Below the pieces are notes generated by a model. That model saw only the letters and a list, made by a program, of their open reading frames with translations. It ran no database searches and had not been told where the DNA came from. A stretch of 39,020 nucleotides of DNA, from NCBI GenBank assembly GCA_033557835.1, contig JAWQRO010000437.1:1-39020 (forward strand), written 5' to 3'. The position numbers and the translations under genes are program-made. Of the stretch, positions 25,918 through 36,450 are shown piece by piece; the stretch's first letter is position 1, and every line of letters begins with the position of its first letter. Source of the stretch: Helochares maculicollis. Its lineage: Eukaryota; Arthropoda; Insecta; Coleoptera; Hydrophilidae.

Positions 25918-26305
25918 AAAATGAATCTGATATGCCAGAGACATAAAAACGCTTAAAAAATACACTTTACAATAGCTCTAATGAATTGTCAGGGCTTGGC
26001 TTGCCCCTAGGATGAATTATTGTTGTTTCGTACTTAAAAAATATATATAAAATTCTGATAATATCAACGCTGTGTAAGTCGTATTGCAAGCTAGCTACAA
26101 ACATCGCTGTTGCTCAAAAAAAGCAGCTTAGTGTAAACAATCGATCATTACTAGTGCTTAAGTTTTGATAAAATATAATTTTGATAAAAATGCATCAAAT
26201 TTGAAGGACTAGCGAAGTTCCTGAAACGCACTTAGATTGCATATAAATGAGTTGTTAGTGAACTGTGCTATACAGCCGTTAATCAGTTGATTATGGAAAT
26301 TAGTT
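25918..26305. repeat. Diverged direct repeat, copy 1
   Basis: Phrases here recur in the same order at 26993-27480: GAATCTG, GAACTGTCAG-GCTT (here GAATTGTCAGGGCTT), GGATGAAT.TT-GTTGTTTCGTA, TATTGCAAGCTA-CTACAAACATC, GTTGCTCA, AAAATATAATTTTGAT, AACGCA.TT.GATTGCAT.TAAAT and ATGGAAATTAG. The second copy has extra material between some of them. The repeat class is unknown. The block could be a segmental tandem duplication or two copies of one dispersed element. Confidence 0.6.
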
Positions 26306-26992
26306 TTGAACCAATCTCTCAGTTATCAGTGTTTTTTTCTCAAAACTGTCTTGTATGAGAAGATAAAAAACTTTTGTGTGCATGAATGATAATGTTCTAG
26401 TAATAATCTGTTTTAAGTGTTTCGAGAATAATTCTGCAACGGATGGTCGTAGCAAAAATGAAAACGGACTTAATACTAAATAAATTTGTACTTCTGCATC
26501 TTATTTCTAATTTTAACTATTTTTTATACTATTTTTAAACCTTTACATACTTCAAAAAAAAATTAAATTGGTATCTGAAAACCTCTGAAAGCAAAGTGGA
26601 TTAAACTCTACTTCCGGATAGCGATATAATCAAACAAATAGGTAAGAGAAAAGCTCAAAGTAGATTTGTAATTGCTACAGATTTATGCAATTTTAACTAT
26701 TTTGATTCACCATATTTTTGCAATTAGACAAACTTAGCTGAAAATGTTTGCATAAAATAAGCCGCAAAATTAATACAATCGCAACTAGTAACCTCATGCT
26801 TGAAATTAGTTTAAAACGTATTTCCGTTCTATAATTTACTTGATTTCTTGAATAGAACTCTACATAATTGTAAAAAAAGTTGTCGTTTTAATATAACTAG
26901 AATGCAGATTATGGTGAAAAACGAAATGACTAATTGCAATTTTGATAGAAATTGAGAACATATCAGTACCTGCATCTGCACCTTTTTGACTA
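26306..26992. other. AT-rich DNA between the two direct-repeat copies
   Basis: I see no gene. Two short similar stretches (TTTTAACTATTTT near 26510 and 26692) suggest the repeat may extend into this spacer in decayed form. Confidence 0.35.
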
Positions 26993-27480
26993 AAACGAAT
27001 CTGTTATCTTAGGTAACTAAACAAAACCTTTTAAAACTAAAAAAATGCACACGATAGTCCAATCGAACTGTCAGAGCTTAACTTGGATGAATATTCGTTG
27101 TTTCGTATTAACTAAATATGTAAAAGGTCGATTAGATTGATAATATTGGAAGCTGTGTTTCTCCAATTTTTCTCACGGAATATGCTTTTAACGTTTAAAA
27201 ATAGATCGAGAGCTCGGAAATAAACTCATATTGCAAGCTAACTACAAACATCTACGTTGCTCATAAAAACTTAGTTGAATGTTTTAGTTTAGGAATATGA
27301 TTGATTTAACCTAGCTGGTCACAAATTGGTTGCATTAGGATACAAAAATGTTGCTAAAATATAATTTTGATCAAAATTGGGCTGGGTTGAAGCACCAGCA
27401 AACGCATTTTGATTGCATGTAAATAAGTTTACATTCTACTCTGCTACTATATCGTCAATTTTGTTACAATGGAAATTTAG
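26993..27480. repeat. Diverged direct repeat, copy 2
   Basis: This is the second copy of the block at 25918-26305, in the same orientation and about 1.08 kb downstream, with roughly 100 bp of additional sequence (for example around 27120-27230). It ends at ACAATGGAAATTTAG, matching TTATGGAAATTAG of the first copy. Confidence 0.6.
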
Positions 27481-27789
27481 TGTTAATAAAACACATCCGC
27501 AAGAAGAATTTGAAAATACAAAATGTGGGGTGTCAATGCATTTTTTTAAATAAATCTACAGAGAGACTATGGAGATTCGCAGAAAGAGAGCTATATAAAG
27601 CTGAGACACAGAAAGAAAATGATTTTTTATTTTTTGCAAATTTACGTTAAGGCATCGTTAAAGTATGTCTGTGTCTAAAATTGATATTATGAACGTCTGT
27701 ATGGAATCGTATCGTGCAGTATAAGTATGGAGGAGATTTGTAATGTATTATTTTGTGGTAGAGACAAAAGATAAGGTGACTTCTGCGCT

Positions 27790-29240
27790 AGAACTTATTC
27801 AACCACCTCAACCACGTAAAATATATTTGAGTATTTATTTATACCATAAATAAAACATAATAATGCATTTTGTAGACTTTGAGAACGAAGTGCATCCTCA
27901 GTATCATAATAAAAATAATATTCAGTATTATAATAATTAAACATAAATAACACAAAAGAGGCGCAAAGTTCACTTTCCAAGATCTTATTTGAAAATATTT
28001 TTTTATTGTAAAGAAGTCTAAGTACTGCATTAACACGTCTTAAGAGCATACTAACGTATGATAAGTCTTGTTGTCTACTGTACAATAGCATGTTAACATC
28101 ATTTATAGACAATATCACTTCCTCCTCCAGATTGCTGAGTGCACTTCTGCTACCAAAGATCACCACAAACGATTTAACTGGTTTAATAAATAGCCAAAGC
28201 CTTTCTGCTTATGAAGCAAGTGCGTAAACCACCGTTTACTTGTCTAAATGTTAAATTCAGATCCCGTGGTAAGAATGGCTAATACATTTGCTGGTCGTCA
28301 GCATACATGTGATATATAAAGATTTTAATCTATTATGTAACCAGAACATGACAATTAAATTCAAAAATTGGTCTCAATATACAACCCTGAGGCACCCCAA
28401 ATTTAAAAATTTTTCTTCATAATGTATCGAATTATACATTACTATTTGAGTTTTTTGGTCAGATAATTAGACAAGAATTATAAGCCTTTAAATTTGTGGA
28501 CAACTAAGAGTATTTTATGTTCAATTGCATCAACATTACTGTTTATACAAGCCCGTTTTTCTTTGACTGCTGCTTTATTGCAATTATTGCCTTAATTCTT
28601 TATATTGTTTCCAATCGTTTTGATCAGTAACTGATTTAAGTAATATAATTTCAATTGAGCTTGTTTGCCCAATAATGGGCATACATTCAGACCGTCCAGA
28701 AAATCATAGGCTTCACGTTATTAAAAGATCTGCAAATCCTAGTCTTCTCAGCAGTCGTTTCAACACTCAAATCATCAAAACAACAACCACCAGAAATGCT
28801 CATCAATAGCTTGTAATGGGCAATCTACCAAAGAAGATCCCTTCGATACCATCACTTGAGCAGAGAGGAAACTATGTATTTCAAGCCTTCGGAAAAGTTT
28901 GTGAATAGAAAAACCATCTATTTCAAACGCGTTTGTGTAAATATCACCAAGATTCACAAATTCTTGATTAAATGGTGCTACACTAGACAAAGCATTCTGA
29001 AATTAATTGAAAAACTGAGATAAATTACCATGTGGTCTGTATATTACACCAATTATAAAATTCGCATCACTTATAAAAACATCGACCCATAGGTGTTCAA
29101 TACTGTTTTTTTTTCAATAAGGCCTATAATCCCTATTTATATATACATAATGAGATGTAGCCAAAATATCAATATCTTTGCCATCAACACCCAGCTTTTA
29201 GAAACCGTCAGAAAAGCAGAGCGCCTGAAGATTTTGACCT
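27790..29240 (-). mobile_element. Decayed non-LTR retrotransposon (LINE) with endonuclease and reverse transcriptase pieces
   Basis: Reading the minus strand from high to low coordinates, the parts appear in LINE order but in broken frames. Endonuclease remnants come first (DIDILA near 29170; then FIIGVIYRPHG near 29020-29070 and FVNLGDIYTNAF near 28920-28960, positions typical of the IGVIYRPP and LGDxN motifs of apurinic-type endonucleases). A linker follows near 28600 (DWKQYKELRQ). Reverse transcriptase motif A is reduced to NVDAIEHKILL near 28500-28540, then come GVPQG at 28386-28400 and the YHMYADDQQMY box at about 28281-28314. The thumb region is a 123-codon open stretch (27795-28166). 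Most of the fingers between linker and motif A are missing. The YHMYADD box is common in insect LINEs of the Jockey/CR1 group; exact clade is uncertain. Multiple stops and frameshifts show it is dead. Confidence 0.85.
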
Positions 29241-29649
29241 CAAAACCTAATTACTTTGAATGTATTAATGTGAAACTATTTGAATTATGTTTTTCATAAA
29301 ATACACTAAAACCATACCCATTTTTTAATGTTTCTGCTACTTATCGCAGTACATTTTCATTTTATTTCAAAAAATTATAATTTCCGTTTAATTTTATGAT
29401 ATACGTATTATTTCACTAAAATGGACCTTGATAGACATCTCTGTTTCGTTATTAATGTATATTTTGTGCTGTTAATATTTTCAAATTTAATTATTTGTTC
29501 TGTTTTGATATATAACTTATAGTAGAAAACAACACTACAGACATTATAGATAATAAACAGCTTAAAATTTTGGTAGAAAATACAAGCAAGACGTTCACAT
29601 AATTTTGCTTCTAAAATTCCTACTGACCAAACAATAGGACAAACAATGA
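29241..29649. other. No recognisable feature
   Basis: This is AT-rich sequence between two decayed elements. The minus-strand frame at 29408-29653 overlaps the start of the next element and has no family signature. Confidence 0.35.
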
Positions 29650-30815
29650 GCATGAAAGGAAGGCATTTTAAAAGCGCTGTTACTGAGAGGGTTGTGTATT
29701 AATTGATTAAAGGAGTGATTTATACTAAAGATATAATTCAAGTAAAGGAAAAATTTTGTAAAATATAACTTTCAAGAAAGCAGATATTCGGCAGACGTTC
29801 GAATGAAAAGAGATGATTTAGACGTCGAAAAATTGGAGGAATTGTTTACACAACAGTGACCTTTCCCAGAAACAAATTCAGTTATGTCAATTGCAAAAGG
29901 AATATCTGGTAATGACAATATCTATTTCTATAACGCGTTTGAAGTGAGCTTGAAAATAATGAAAAAGGCGGATTCGAAGCAACTAAAATGATCGCATAAA
30001 GAAAAAAATCAATACTTTATTTATAAAAAAGAGCAAAATTGGATGAAGCACTTAAAATTTGCATGAATAATAAACTAGCACCTTATGATCTCAGTCTCTT
30101 TGAGGATGGCTTAATTCGTAAAATAAAGAAGTCAACATTCTACAAACTATTTCCAGAAGTCGCAATAACCATTCATAATGTATAGTAATTTAGAGTCGGC
30201 AAACATTACAGTAGTTTTTGAAGATATTGATGTACTGGCGCTTTTAACTACACTAACTCACAACAACAGTGAAATTTAGTTTCAAAATCCATCTCGCGGA
30301 AAAACTGTTGCCATTTTTTAATCTAAATCTTTACCAAAATGCAAGGAAAATATTCCTTCTAACGTAAAGGCTTACATTGCTTTTTTCAAAAAAAGCAAAA
30401 AGAAGTTTGCAGCACATATTCAATAATGCATTGATTTACATGATGTCGCTGAAGTATATAAAAAGTTAATGAAAATTCAGACAATTTTTATAAAGCTGAT
30501 GTCGCTTGTATTTTGGCTTTATATAGTGCTCCCAAATAATGAAGGAATTAAATACGTTAAGATTCCATTCTTTCGCAAAGGGCACAGCCAAAATTACCAG
30601 CGTTCAATTGCCATCTCTGGTACCATTTGATGCAACATATGAACATTTAAAAAGAGTATATACATAATTCCAGATATGGTTAGAAAATAATATTTCTATT
30701 GAAAATTGGGGATGAACGTACGTTTCAAATAAACTTGAGCCAATAATGAACCAATTTTCACCTCCAGATAATTTGCTCAAAATGATTTTTTGCAGCTGTA
30801 AAAAAGTAATTTAAG
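29650..30815 (+). pseudogene. Relic of a widespread repeat-borne invertebrate gene with a Cys-containing tail
   Basis: Frames broken by many stops can be followed on the plus strand in a constant order. They are KRDDLDVEKLEELFTQQ near 29805-29855, TVVFEDIDVLALLTTLTH near 30210-30262, KSLPKCKENIP near 30325-30365, VQLPSLVPF near 30603-30630, EHLKRVYT and IQ/FQIWLENNISIENWG near 30640-30710, and LLKMIFCSCKK near 30775-30810. From memory of the family, uncharacterised multicopy proteins in insects, cnidarians and other invertebrates carry VVGEDVDLLV-, VYxQVQxWLGN- and a C-terminal CxC-rich segment in this order, usually with a GCDTTSA motif between. Here the GCDTTSA region appears to be deleted between KCKENIP and FFKKSKKK (near 30390). 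The family is probably transposon-borne, but I cannot name the superfamily. The copy is non-functional. Confidence 0.55.
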
Positions 30816-31388
30816 TGAGTTTTAAATTTGGAATTTCACATTAAATTAAAAATTACTTTTTATAAATTTGTATGAAAATGTTTGCTTTTTATAGACTTTA
30901 ATATTGTAAAAATAATACGATTTCTACATAAAAAGAGCCTGTAAAGTTTTAAGGTATGAGAGTATATAAATATTTCTCTTAGTATGTATTTATTTATTTT
31001 ATTATTAATTAAAAGGTAACTAATTTTAATGGCGAAATTATTTTAGTATAACAATCCTAATAAGTTTAATGATATTTGTTCAAACTAATTAGGTATATTG
31101 AGCATATGCCTAACCTTCGCAAATTGTGAACGTAATCTAACATTAAAAAAGAATTTCTACCCGTATCAAAAATTAGTTCATTATTTACGTAGTGTTTCCT
31201 AATTCTCATGTACAATTAGGTAAAAATCTTTAGCGTATGTGAAATATTAAATGAAAGGTTCATAGCGCCACATTTCTGCGAAAGATATAATATTTATTAT
31301 TCAAAAAATTACATTGTGTTCTGCACAAATTGAATAGTCTCTTCACTGTAGCAGTAGAGCAAATAATAAACATGGCGAGATGAGTACA
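30816..31388. other. No recognisable feature
   Basis: AT-rich DNA between the preceding relic and the TTAA element. No gene or repeat was identified. Confidence 0.4.
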
Positions 31389-31392
31389 TTAA

Positions 31393-32295
31393 GGGGGTAT
31401 TCTAGTGTAGAAAATTTTAAAAAATCGTTTTTTTTTTCATATTTCTAAAGTTTAGACATTCAAGAATATGTTACTAAAAGGATTTTTCAAAATTCTCCTT
31501 AGTTTCAGAGTTATAGCCGTTTGTACTAGCCCGCATCGGTTCCGGTCCGACCGTTACAAATCAACAGAAGACGGAATTTCAATGGATAAAAACCCCTTAT
31601 AAAACCTATTATATAGGTTTTTAAAATCTTTATTTAATTCAAAAAACTTAGAAACTGGTTTTGTTGAAATACTCTCTCTTTAATTTTATTTTAAGTTAGT
31701 TTTGAGCTAACCTATCAGTTAAATCACCGAAAACTTGTCCGAAAACTTAAAACGCGTTTTTCTCGAAACTACTTTTTTCGGGCTGGCGGGACGGATATTT
31801 CGAGTTCTAATAGACTGATTTCCTTCAAATTTGGAGAGAATGTTCTGTATACATTCCTTTATCGTATGAACCACGACCATAACGATAACTTTTCATTTAG
31901 TACTTTTAAAAAGGTCGAGAATGTTGAAAAATCAGACAAAAAACAATTTTTTTTCAAACTGCCGCCATTTTGTCAAAAAAAATTGTTTTTTCTTGTCCGT
32001 GGTTCATACGATAGCAGCATCTATCTATAATTATAATGATGGCATTTTTTGATTTTTCCAATCACCAGGAGGGTCGAATTCACGCCCGCCAGGACAACTT
32101 GTTTTTTGGGACCCCCCACTTTGACTCTTCATAACTTTGTGGATTAAATTTTATTTGTTTTGTAAATTATTTTATGTACTATTAAAATATCAATAACCAA
32201 CCTATAAAAAATGGATAGTAAAAATATTATTTATTTCAATTTTACAGCGCTTCAAAAACCGGGCGCAATTCGTGCCTCTACACTAGAATACCCCC
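31393..32295. mobile_element. Non-autonomous DNA transposon with TTAA target duplication and 19-bp inverted ends
   Basis: The left end GGGGGTATTCTAGTGTAGA (31393-31411) is repeated exactly in inverted form at the right end (32277-32295). TTAA flanks both sides (31389-31392 and 32296-32299), as expected for TTAA-specific transposons such as piggyBac. The 903-bp interior has no transposase and only short frames, so the element needs enzymes from elsewhere. Inside is a nested inverted repeat: ATCGTATGAACCACG (31861-31875) pairs with 31998-32012, and an inner A/T-rich arm (about 31935-31954) pairs with about 31975-31994. The intact ends and intact duplication suggest a younger insertion than its neighbours. 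Assignment to piggyBac rests on TTAA alone. Confidence 0.88.
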
Positions 32296-32299
32296 TTAA

Positions 32300-32900
32300 G
32301 TAAAACAAGCCTTCGGCAAGAAAAATATTACTATGATAAGAGCCGAGATCAAGCGAGATGTCACTTAGAAAGGGAATTACGAACCTAGGAGTAATCTAAT
32401 AAATAACGAATACATTTAGCAATTGCCACCATTTTATAATTCATCGCAATGTTTGCTGATAGAGGATTGATAAACAATCACTTCGTCTAATGACCAAGAA
32501 GCTAACGATATATTTGCACCCTATACGTGTTTCTAGAAAATTGTGATGCAACACACTTTGTCTAAAGTTTCCACCCTGCTCTAAGGCGGGACATTTCCAT
32601 ACATTTCGAACATCTCTAATAAATTTGGCGTTGTTCAAAGTACACGAACCACCTAAGGATTTAAAGTCGTTTTCAACCCATCATCAACATCGATCAGATA
32701 ACGAGTATTTTGCTAGCGATTTAAGCAATTCACATTGAATATAAAACAGGATGATTATCTCGTAATCTACAACCTATTGCTGCAAAACAGACTACAACTG
32801 ATAACAACCGCTTGATTACACATTATAAATTTTCAAAATAACATATAATTATTTAAGAACAACCTGGAGTTTACCGTTAGATAAAATAAATCAAGTGTGT
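32300..32900. other. No recognisable feature
   Basis: Ordinary AT-rich sequence. A short minus-strand frame at 32441-32638 has no family signature. Confidence 0.4.
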
Positions 32901-33315
32901 ATAACGGGTTATGGTGCCGGCCTCGCTACGAGGGGTTAGTCGAGAAGCTAAGGTGGCGATGGGGGCAAAGGTGAGGGTAAATGCTGGTGGTAGCGAGGCG
33001 AGTTGGTGGCGTTCCCAAGGTTGGGGAGCGGTTTTGAGTAAAGTTCAGTTGAAAGTGAAGCAGAGGTGAAGGCGATGTGCAAGTCGCAGAGACTTGTAAG
33101 TCAAGGCGAAGAGGAAATCGAGGCAAAGAGCGAGGCAAAGCGGAGAGCGAGGCAAGTGGAGAGCGAGGCGAAGTGGAGAGCGAGGCGAAGTGGAGAGCGA
33201 GGCGAAGTGGAAATAGAAGCAAAGTATAAGTCAAGGCGAGGTGGAAATCGCGGCGAAGTGTGAGTCGTATGGAAAAAGAGGAGGAGGAGGAGGAGACCAA
33301 CGGAGGCGGAGGCGA
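32901..33315. repeat. GA-rich tract with 17-bp minisatellite
   Basis: The plus strand is strongly purine-rich from about 33060 to 33315. Three exact tandem copies of GTGGAGAGCGAGGCGAA lie at 33156-33172, 33173-33189 and 33190-33206, with diverged copies on both sides (GCAAAGCGGAGAGCGAG to the left, GTGGAAATAGAAGCAAA to the right). A GAGGAGGAGGAGGAG run follows near 33280-33294. The 17-bp period is not a multiple of three, so each repeat changes reading frame. The open frames on both strands (33066-33263 plus; 32926-33337 minus) are a by-product of few stop codons in GC-richer purine DNA. The left part (32915-33050) is GC-rich and not clearly repetitive. Confidence 0.85.
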
Positions 33316-33840
33316 AACTTTGTAATACCTGACACATGTTTACTAATCACAGCGTACGATTTTAGCGTTATAAAAAATAATGGAGTAGCTTTCATCAGGC
33401 GCGGTATACACACGTACTTCCTGGATAGCAATAAAGATGGTGGGCGTGACTTCCGGCCGACTGTTATCACGTCTTATCAGTACAAGTGGGGTATTCAGAG
33501 CACCGTAATCATATGCTAATGCACCCCTAGCTCACTGATTTATTTATAAGACATCGTGATCGGACCTCTATATTTGAAGTCGCGTTTCGCTTATTATACA
33601 GTCTGACGTCGAAAGAACTCTTGCATGCAGAACAGATGGAAATCTCCTGTTTATTTCGCTCTAAAACATCCTGAGAAGTTCCTTCGGCAAATATCGCTCA
33701 TGATATTTACAGGTTGAAACTGTATTAGAATTCAATCTGGTTATAAATTTTTGCATGCGAAAAACTTTGGATTAGTTTTCGCCGCGAAAATAAGCCAGAT
33801 TTGTCAACTTAATTGATTTTGATCTACGTTATACTCATGA
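33316..33840. other. No recognisable feature
   Basis: Mixed-composition DNA between the minisatellite and the piggyBac relic. An open frame runs out of the GA tract to about 33519 without domain features. The upstream part of the piggyBac transposase (catalytic core) is not detectable here. Confidence 0.35.
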
Positions 33841-34116
33841 CACTTAGAGTGCCCTATTTCAATATGTGTATATATTATATTACCTAACAGGATTAGTTTA
33901 TCAAAGGAAATATATAATTCTACGCTAAATCAAGCACAAATCGAGAATCCAGCAAGACTTACTGGTGGATATTTTATAAAGAATATACGGAGCGCAAAAG
34001 GCACGAGAACAATAGTGAGAAGATGCGTAGTATGTTCCACAAACAACAAAAGTAAAGACACTACTAAGTGGTGTCAAGAGACTTATGGACTCTTGTGCAT
34101 TCTATTCAGTAATTTT
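33841..34116 (+). pseudogene. piggyBac transposase C-terminal fragment
   Basis: After a TGA at 33838-33840 the plus frame stays open to 34251. It contains ENPARLTGGYFIKNI (33943-33987), which matches the RLTGRHF-type segment that precedes the Cys-rich tail of piggyBac transposases. RRCVVCS (34018-34038) follows, then KDTTKWCQ and YGLLC. Visible cysteines are at 34024, 34033, 34072 and 34096 (codon starts). The family's zinc-binding tail has CxxC...CxxC...LC, and here the partner of the third cysteine is missing. The catalytic DDD core is absent, so this is a relic. The frame beyond about 34116 diverges from the family and enters mariner sequence at 34213. The TTAA element 1.5 kb upstream could have been mobilised by such an enzyme, but its ends cannot be tied to this copy. 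Confidence 0.7.
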
Positions 34117-34212
34117 GTATTTTCAAACTACTTTGACATAATTGTTTTTCTAAGATCTAACACAAATAGAATCGTGAAACAAAATATTTTGAGGAAGTCA
34201 GCTTTATATATA

Positions 34213-34545
34213 TTAGAGGAACCGGAAAGTAATGTCGTTTTCTTAAGTTAAATTCACACAACTACATTTTTAACAAGTTTTTATTTCTAATCAACAATGT
34301 ATTCACATTCGTTATCAACAACCTTTTGCCATCTAGTATACAAATTTCCAGAGCGGTAAAAATCAATCGGTTTTTCTGTAAACTATGTCGAGATAGCATT
34401 TTGGACATCACCAAAATTTTCTAATTTTCTGCCACTAAGACAATGACAAAGAATAAATGGTAATCCGAGGGTGCAATATCGGGCGAGTATGGTGGGTGAG
34501 GCAGTACCAACCAAAACACCCCAATTCGTTAATTTTGTCTAAGAT
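34213..34545 (-). mobile_element. Truncated mariner (transposase 3' part and right end)
   Basis: This is a close relative of 35576-36290. It begins with the terminal-repeat sequence TTAGAGGAACCGGAAAGTAA (34213-34232) and continues through CAACCTTTTGCCATCTAGTATAC and GGGCGAGTATGGTGGGTGAGGC up to TTAATTTTGTCTAAG near 34544, where similarity stops. It lacks the LTR insertion, so it shows what the uninterrupted mariner looked like at that point (TTTCTAATCAAC, near 34286-34297). Most of the transposase is gone and small indels break the frame. The inner breakpoint has no visible terminal structure. Confidence 0.85.
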
Positions 34546-35575
34546 GCCCATTTGTATGTTAATAGCCTATCAAATAGCCCAGGAATACATAATATATCCC
34601 CAAAGGGGATAGTCCTCCGAACTAATGTAATGCAACAACGCAACACACTAACCGACTATTTTAAACAAGGATTTAAACCAAAAAATGCATTCACTCGTTT
34701 CTAATTACAACAAAAATAATGTAGCATTTACTTAAAAAATTATTTTCGATGTCATGAGCCCACCATAAATAGCGGTTAGTATCACTTCTAGATTTATCCA
34801 ACAGTTTTACAAAACGACTTTACACAACATTTTTATCTAACATGTTTACATTACATTTTTTAATACATTTTAACATTACATTTTTACATTAAATTGTCAC
34901 GTTTCATCTAAACGAAATATGAGGAAATCTTTTAACGGATCTCCACAGGGCTTCTGAATCCATTTAGACCATTTTTTGCTTGATGTCTGCGTGTGTGTGT
35001 ATGTGTGAGCATCAGTTCAATAATGATATTGACTTTTAATTTATTACATACATGAAAGACACTAAAAAGCGTTTATATATGGAGTTTCACGCTGAACAAA
35101 TTACTAAAAATGATCATTTTGGTCAATAGTTTTGTTACAAAAATGGCTAGCTTTAAGTTAATTTTATTTGTCACGTTATGAATTTACACATTAAAATTGT
35201 ACCCGCGTGTATAACAAGCGTTCAATAGTAGAGGCTACTGAAAAATACATTCTTTCTTTTTCTAAAATGCAATATATTGCCCATTACCGAAATTTAAATT
35301 ACATCTTAAACTATTTCGAATATGTCTTGACAAACAATCGAGAATTATGACAATGAACAATTTTAGTTTCATTATATAAACTTTTATGCACAGAATCTGC
35401 AGTTTGAAAAATTATACATAATCTAAACCAAGCAAATTACCTTGAATATGAATTGAACAAATGTTAAATAGAACAATGGTTCGTCACTAATCGATACAAA
35501 AATGTGTAAACTCTCTTGATTTCTTCCTATTGTTCGAGATAAAATTCTATGTCTATCTATATAAATATTTTTGTA
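34546..35575. other. No recognisable gene
   Basis: AT-rich DNA between the two mariner copies. A run of near-repeats (ACATTTTTAATACATTTTAAC, then TTACATTTTTACATTAAATT) lies at about 34850-34895 and a short GT-rich tract (GTGTGTGTGTATGTGTGAG) at about 34990-35010. No coding frame is supported. Confidence 0.4.
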
Positions 35576-35654
35576 TTAGGGGCACCGGAAAGCAATGTCG
35601 TTTTCTTAAGTTAAATTCACACGACTACATTTTTAACAAGTTTTCATTTCTAAT

Positions 35655-36030
35655 TGTTGCGTCCTATTGGGTCGCTGAATGGAGAGGGTGGCATCCCCAC
35701 TACTTTCTCATAGGTTAGGTGTAGAGATAGGTTTAGTTCTAAGTTTGAGTTTTAAGAGCAAGTGTTAAGTATGCAATTGTAAAGAATGGTAATAAGTTAT
35801 TTGTAAGCCCTTATACATACCATTGGGAAATGATTAAATACAATAATATACAGTCTACATAGTATTATTGACTTGATCGTATTAACGCACATGAGGTGCG
35901 TAATTTCGATCCTTGCTATCTTTTGGTCTTCCATTTAGAAGACACATTTCCGGTCTTTGAACCGGATAATACATTTTTTGGTCCTTTCGAGCTGGACAAA
36001 CATTTTTGGTCCTTTCGAGCTGGACAAACA
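35655..36030. mobile_element. Solo LTR, copy 2, nested in mariner
   Basis: It starts TGTTGCGTCCTATTGGG and ends GGACAAACA, giving TG...CA ends. CTAAT flanks both sides exactly (35650-35654 and 36031-36035), a 5-bp target duplication. The truncated mariner at 34213-34545 shows the uninterrupted target with a single CTAAT. Length is 376 bp, against about 335 bp for the copy at 1682-2016. The difference is partly an extra ~28-bp subrepeat near the right end, where TTTTTGGTCCTTTCGAGCTG occurs twice in tandem (35975-36030). No coding interior is present. TGTTGCG and the 5-bp duplication suggest BEL/Pao, as inference. Confidence 0.93.
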
Positions 36031-36171
36031 CTAATCAACAATATATTCGCCTTCGTTATCAACAACCTTTTGCCATCTAGTATACGAATTTTCAATGCCG
36101 GAGCGGTACAAATCAATCGGTTTTTCTGTAAAATATGTCGAGATAGCATTTTGGACATCATCAACATTTTC

Positions 36172-36450
36172 TCATTTTTTTCCACTAAGACAATGTTGCA
36201 GTGATCGGAATAAATGGCAATCCGATTGTGCAATATCGGGCGAGTATGGTGGGTGAGGCAGTACTTCCCACCACAATTCGTTAATTTTGTCTAAGGTGCG
36301 TTTTGCACAGTGCGGCCTTGCATTGTCATGTTGCAGAATAACTCCTTTTCTGTTGACAATTGTCGGATACTTTTCCATCAAAGACCGGTTTATTCGTTCC
36401 AATTGTTCACAATAGATATCTGCATGAACAGTTTGTCCAGGTTTTAGCAC
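36172..36450 (-). pseudogene. mariner transposase, catalytic core fragment
   Basis: This is the longest intact stretch of the transposase (92 codons). It opens with LKPGQTVHADIYC, followed by NRKGVILQHDNARPH and PHPPYSPDIAQSDCHLF. The second and third acidic residues of the DD34D triad are present with the expected spacing. SPDIAPSD of the family reads SPDIAQSD here. The frame ends shortly after the catalytic block. The rest of the C-terminus (down to the LTR insertion) continues in another frame. Confidence 0.93.

Noticed and set aside
32926..33519. Overlapping Arg/Glu-rich and Ser/Leu-rich open frames on both strands
   Set aside because: They result from the GA-rich minisatellite, whose 17-bp period does not preserve a frame.
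34015..34251. Treating the 78-codon frame as a complete small gene
   Set aside because: The frame is open well upstream with piggyBac similarity and its end lies in mariner sequence, so it is a fragment of two elements.
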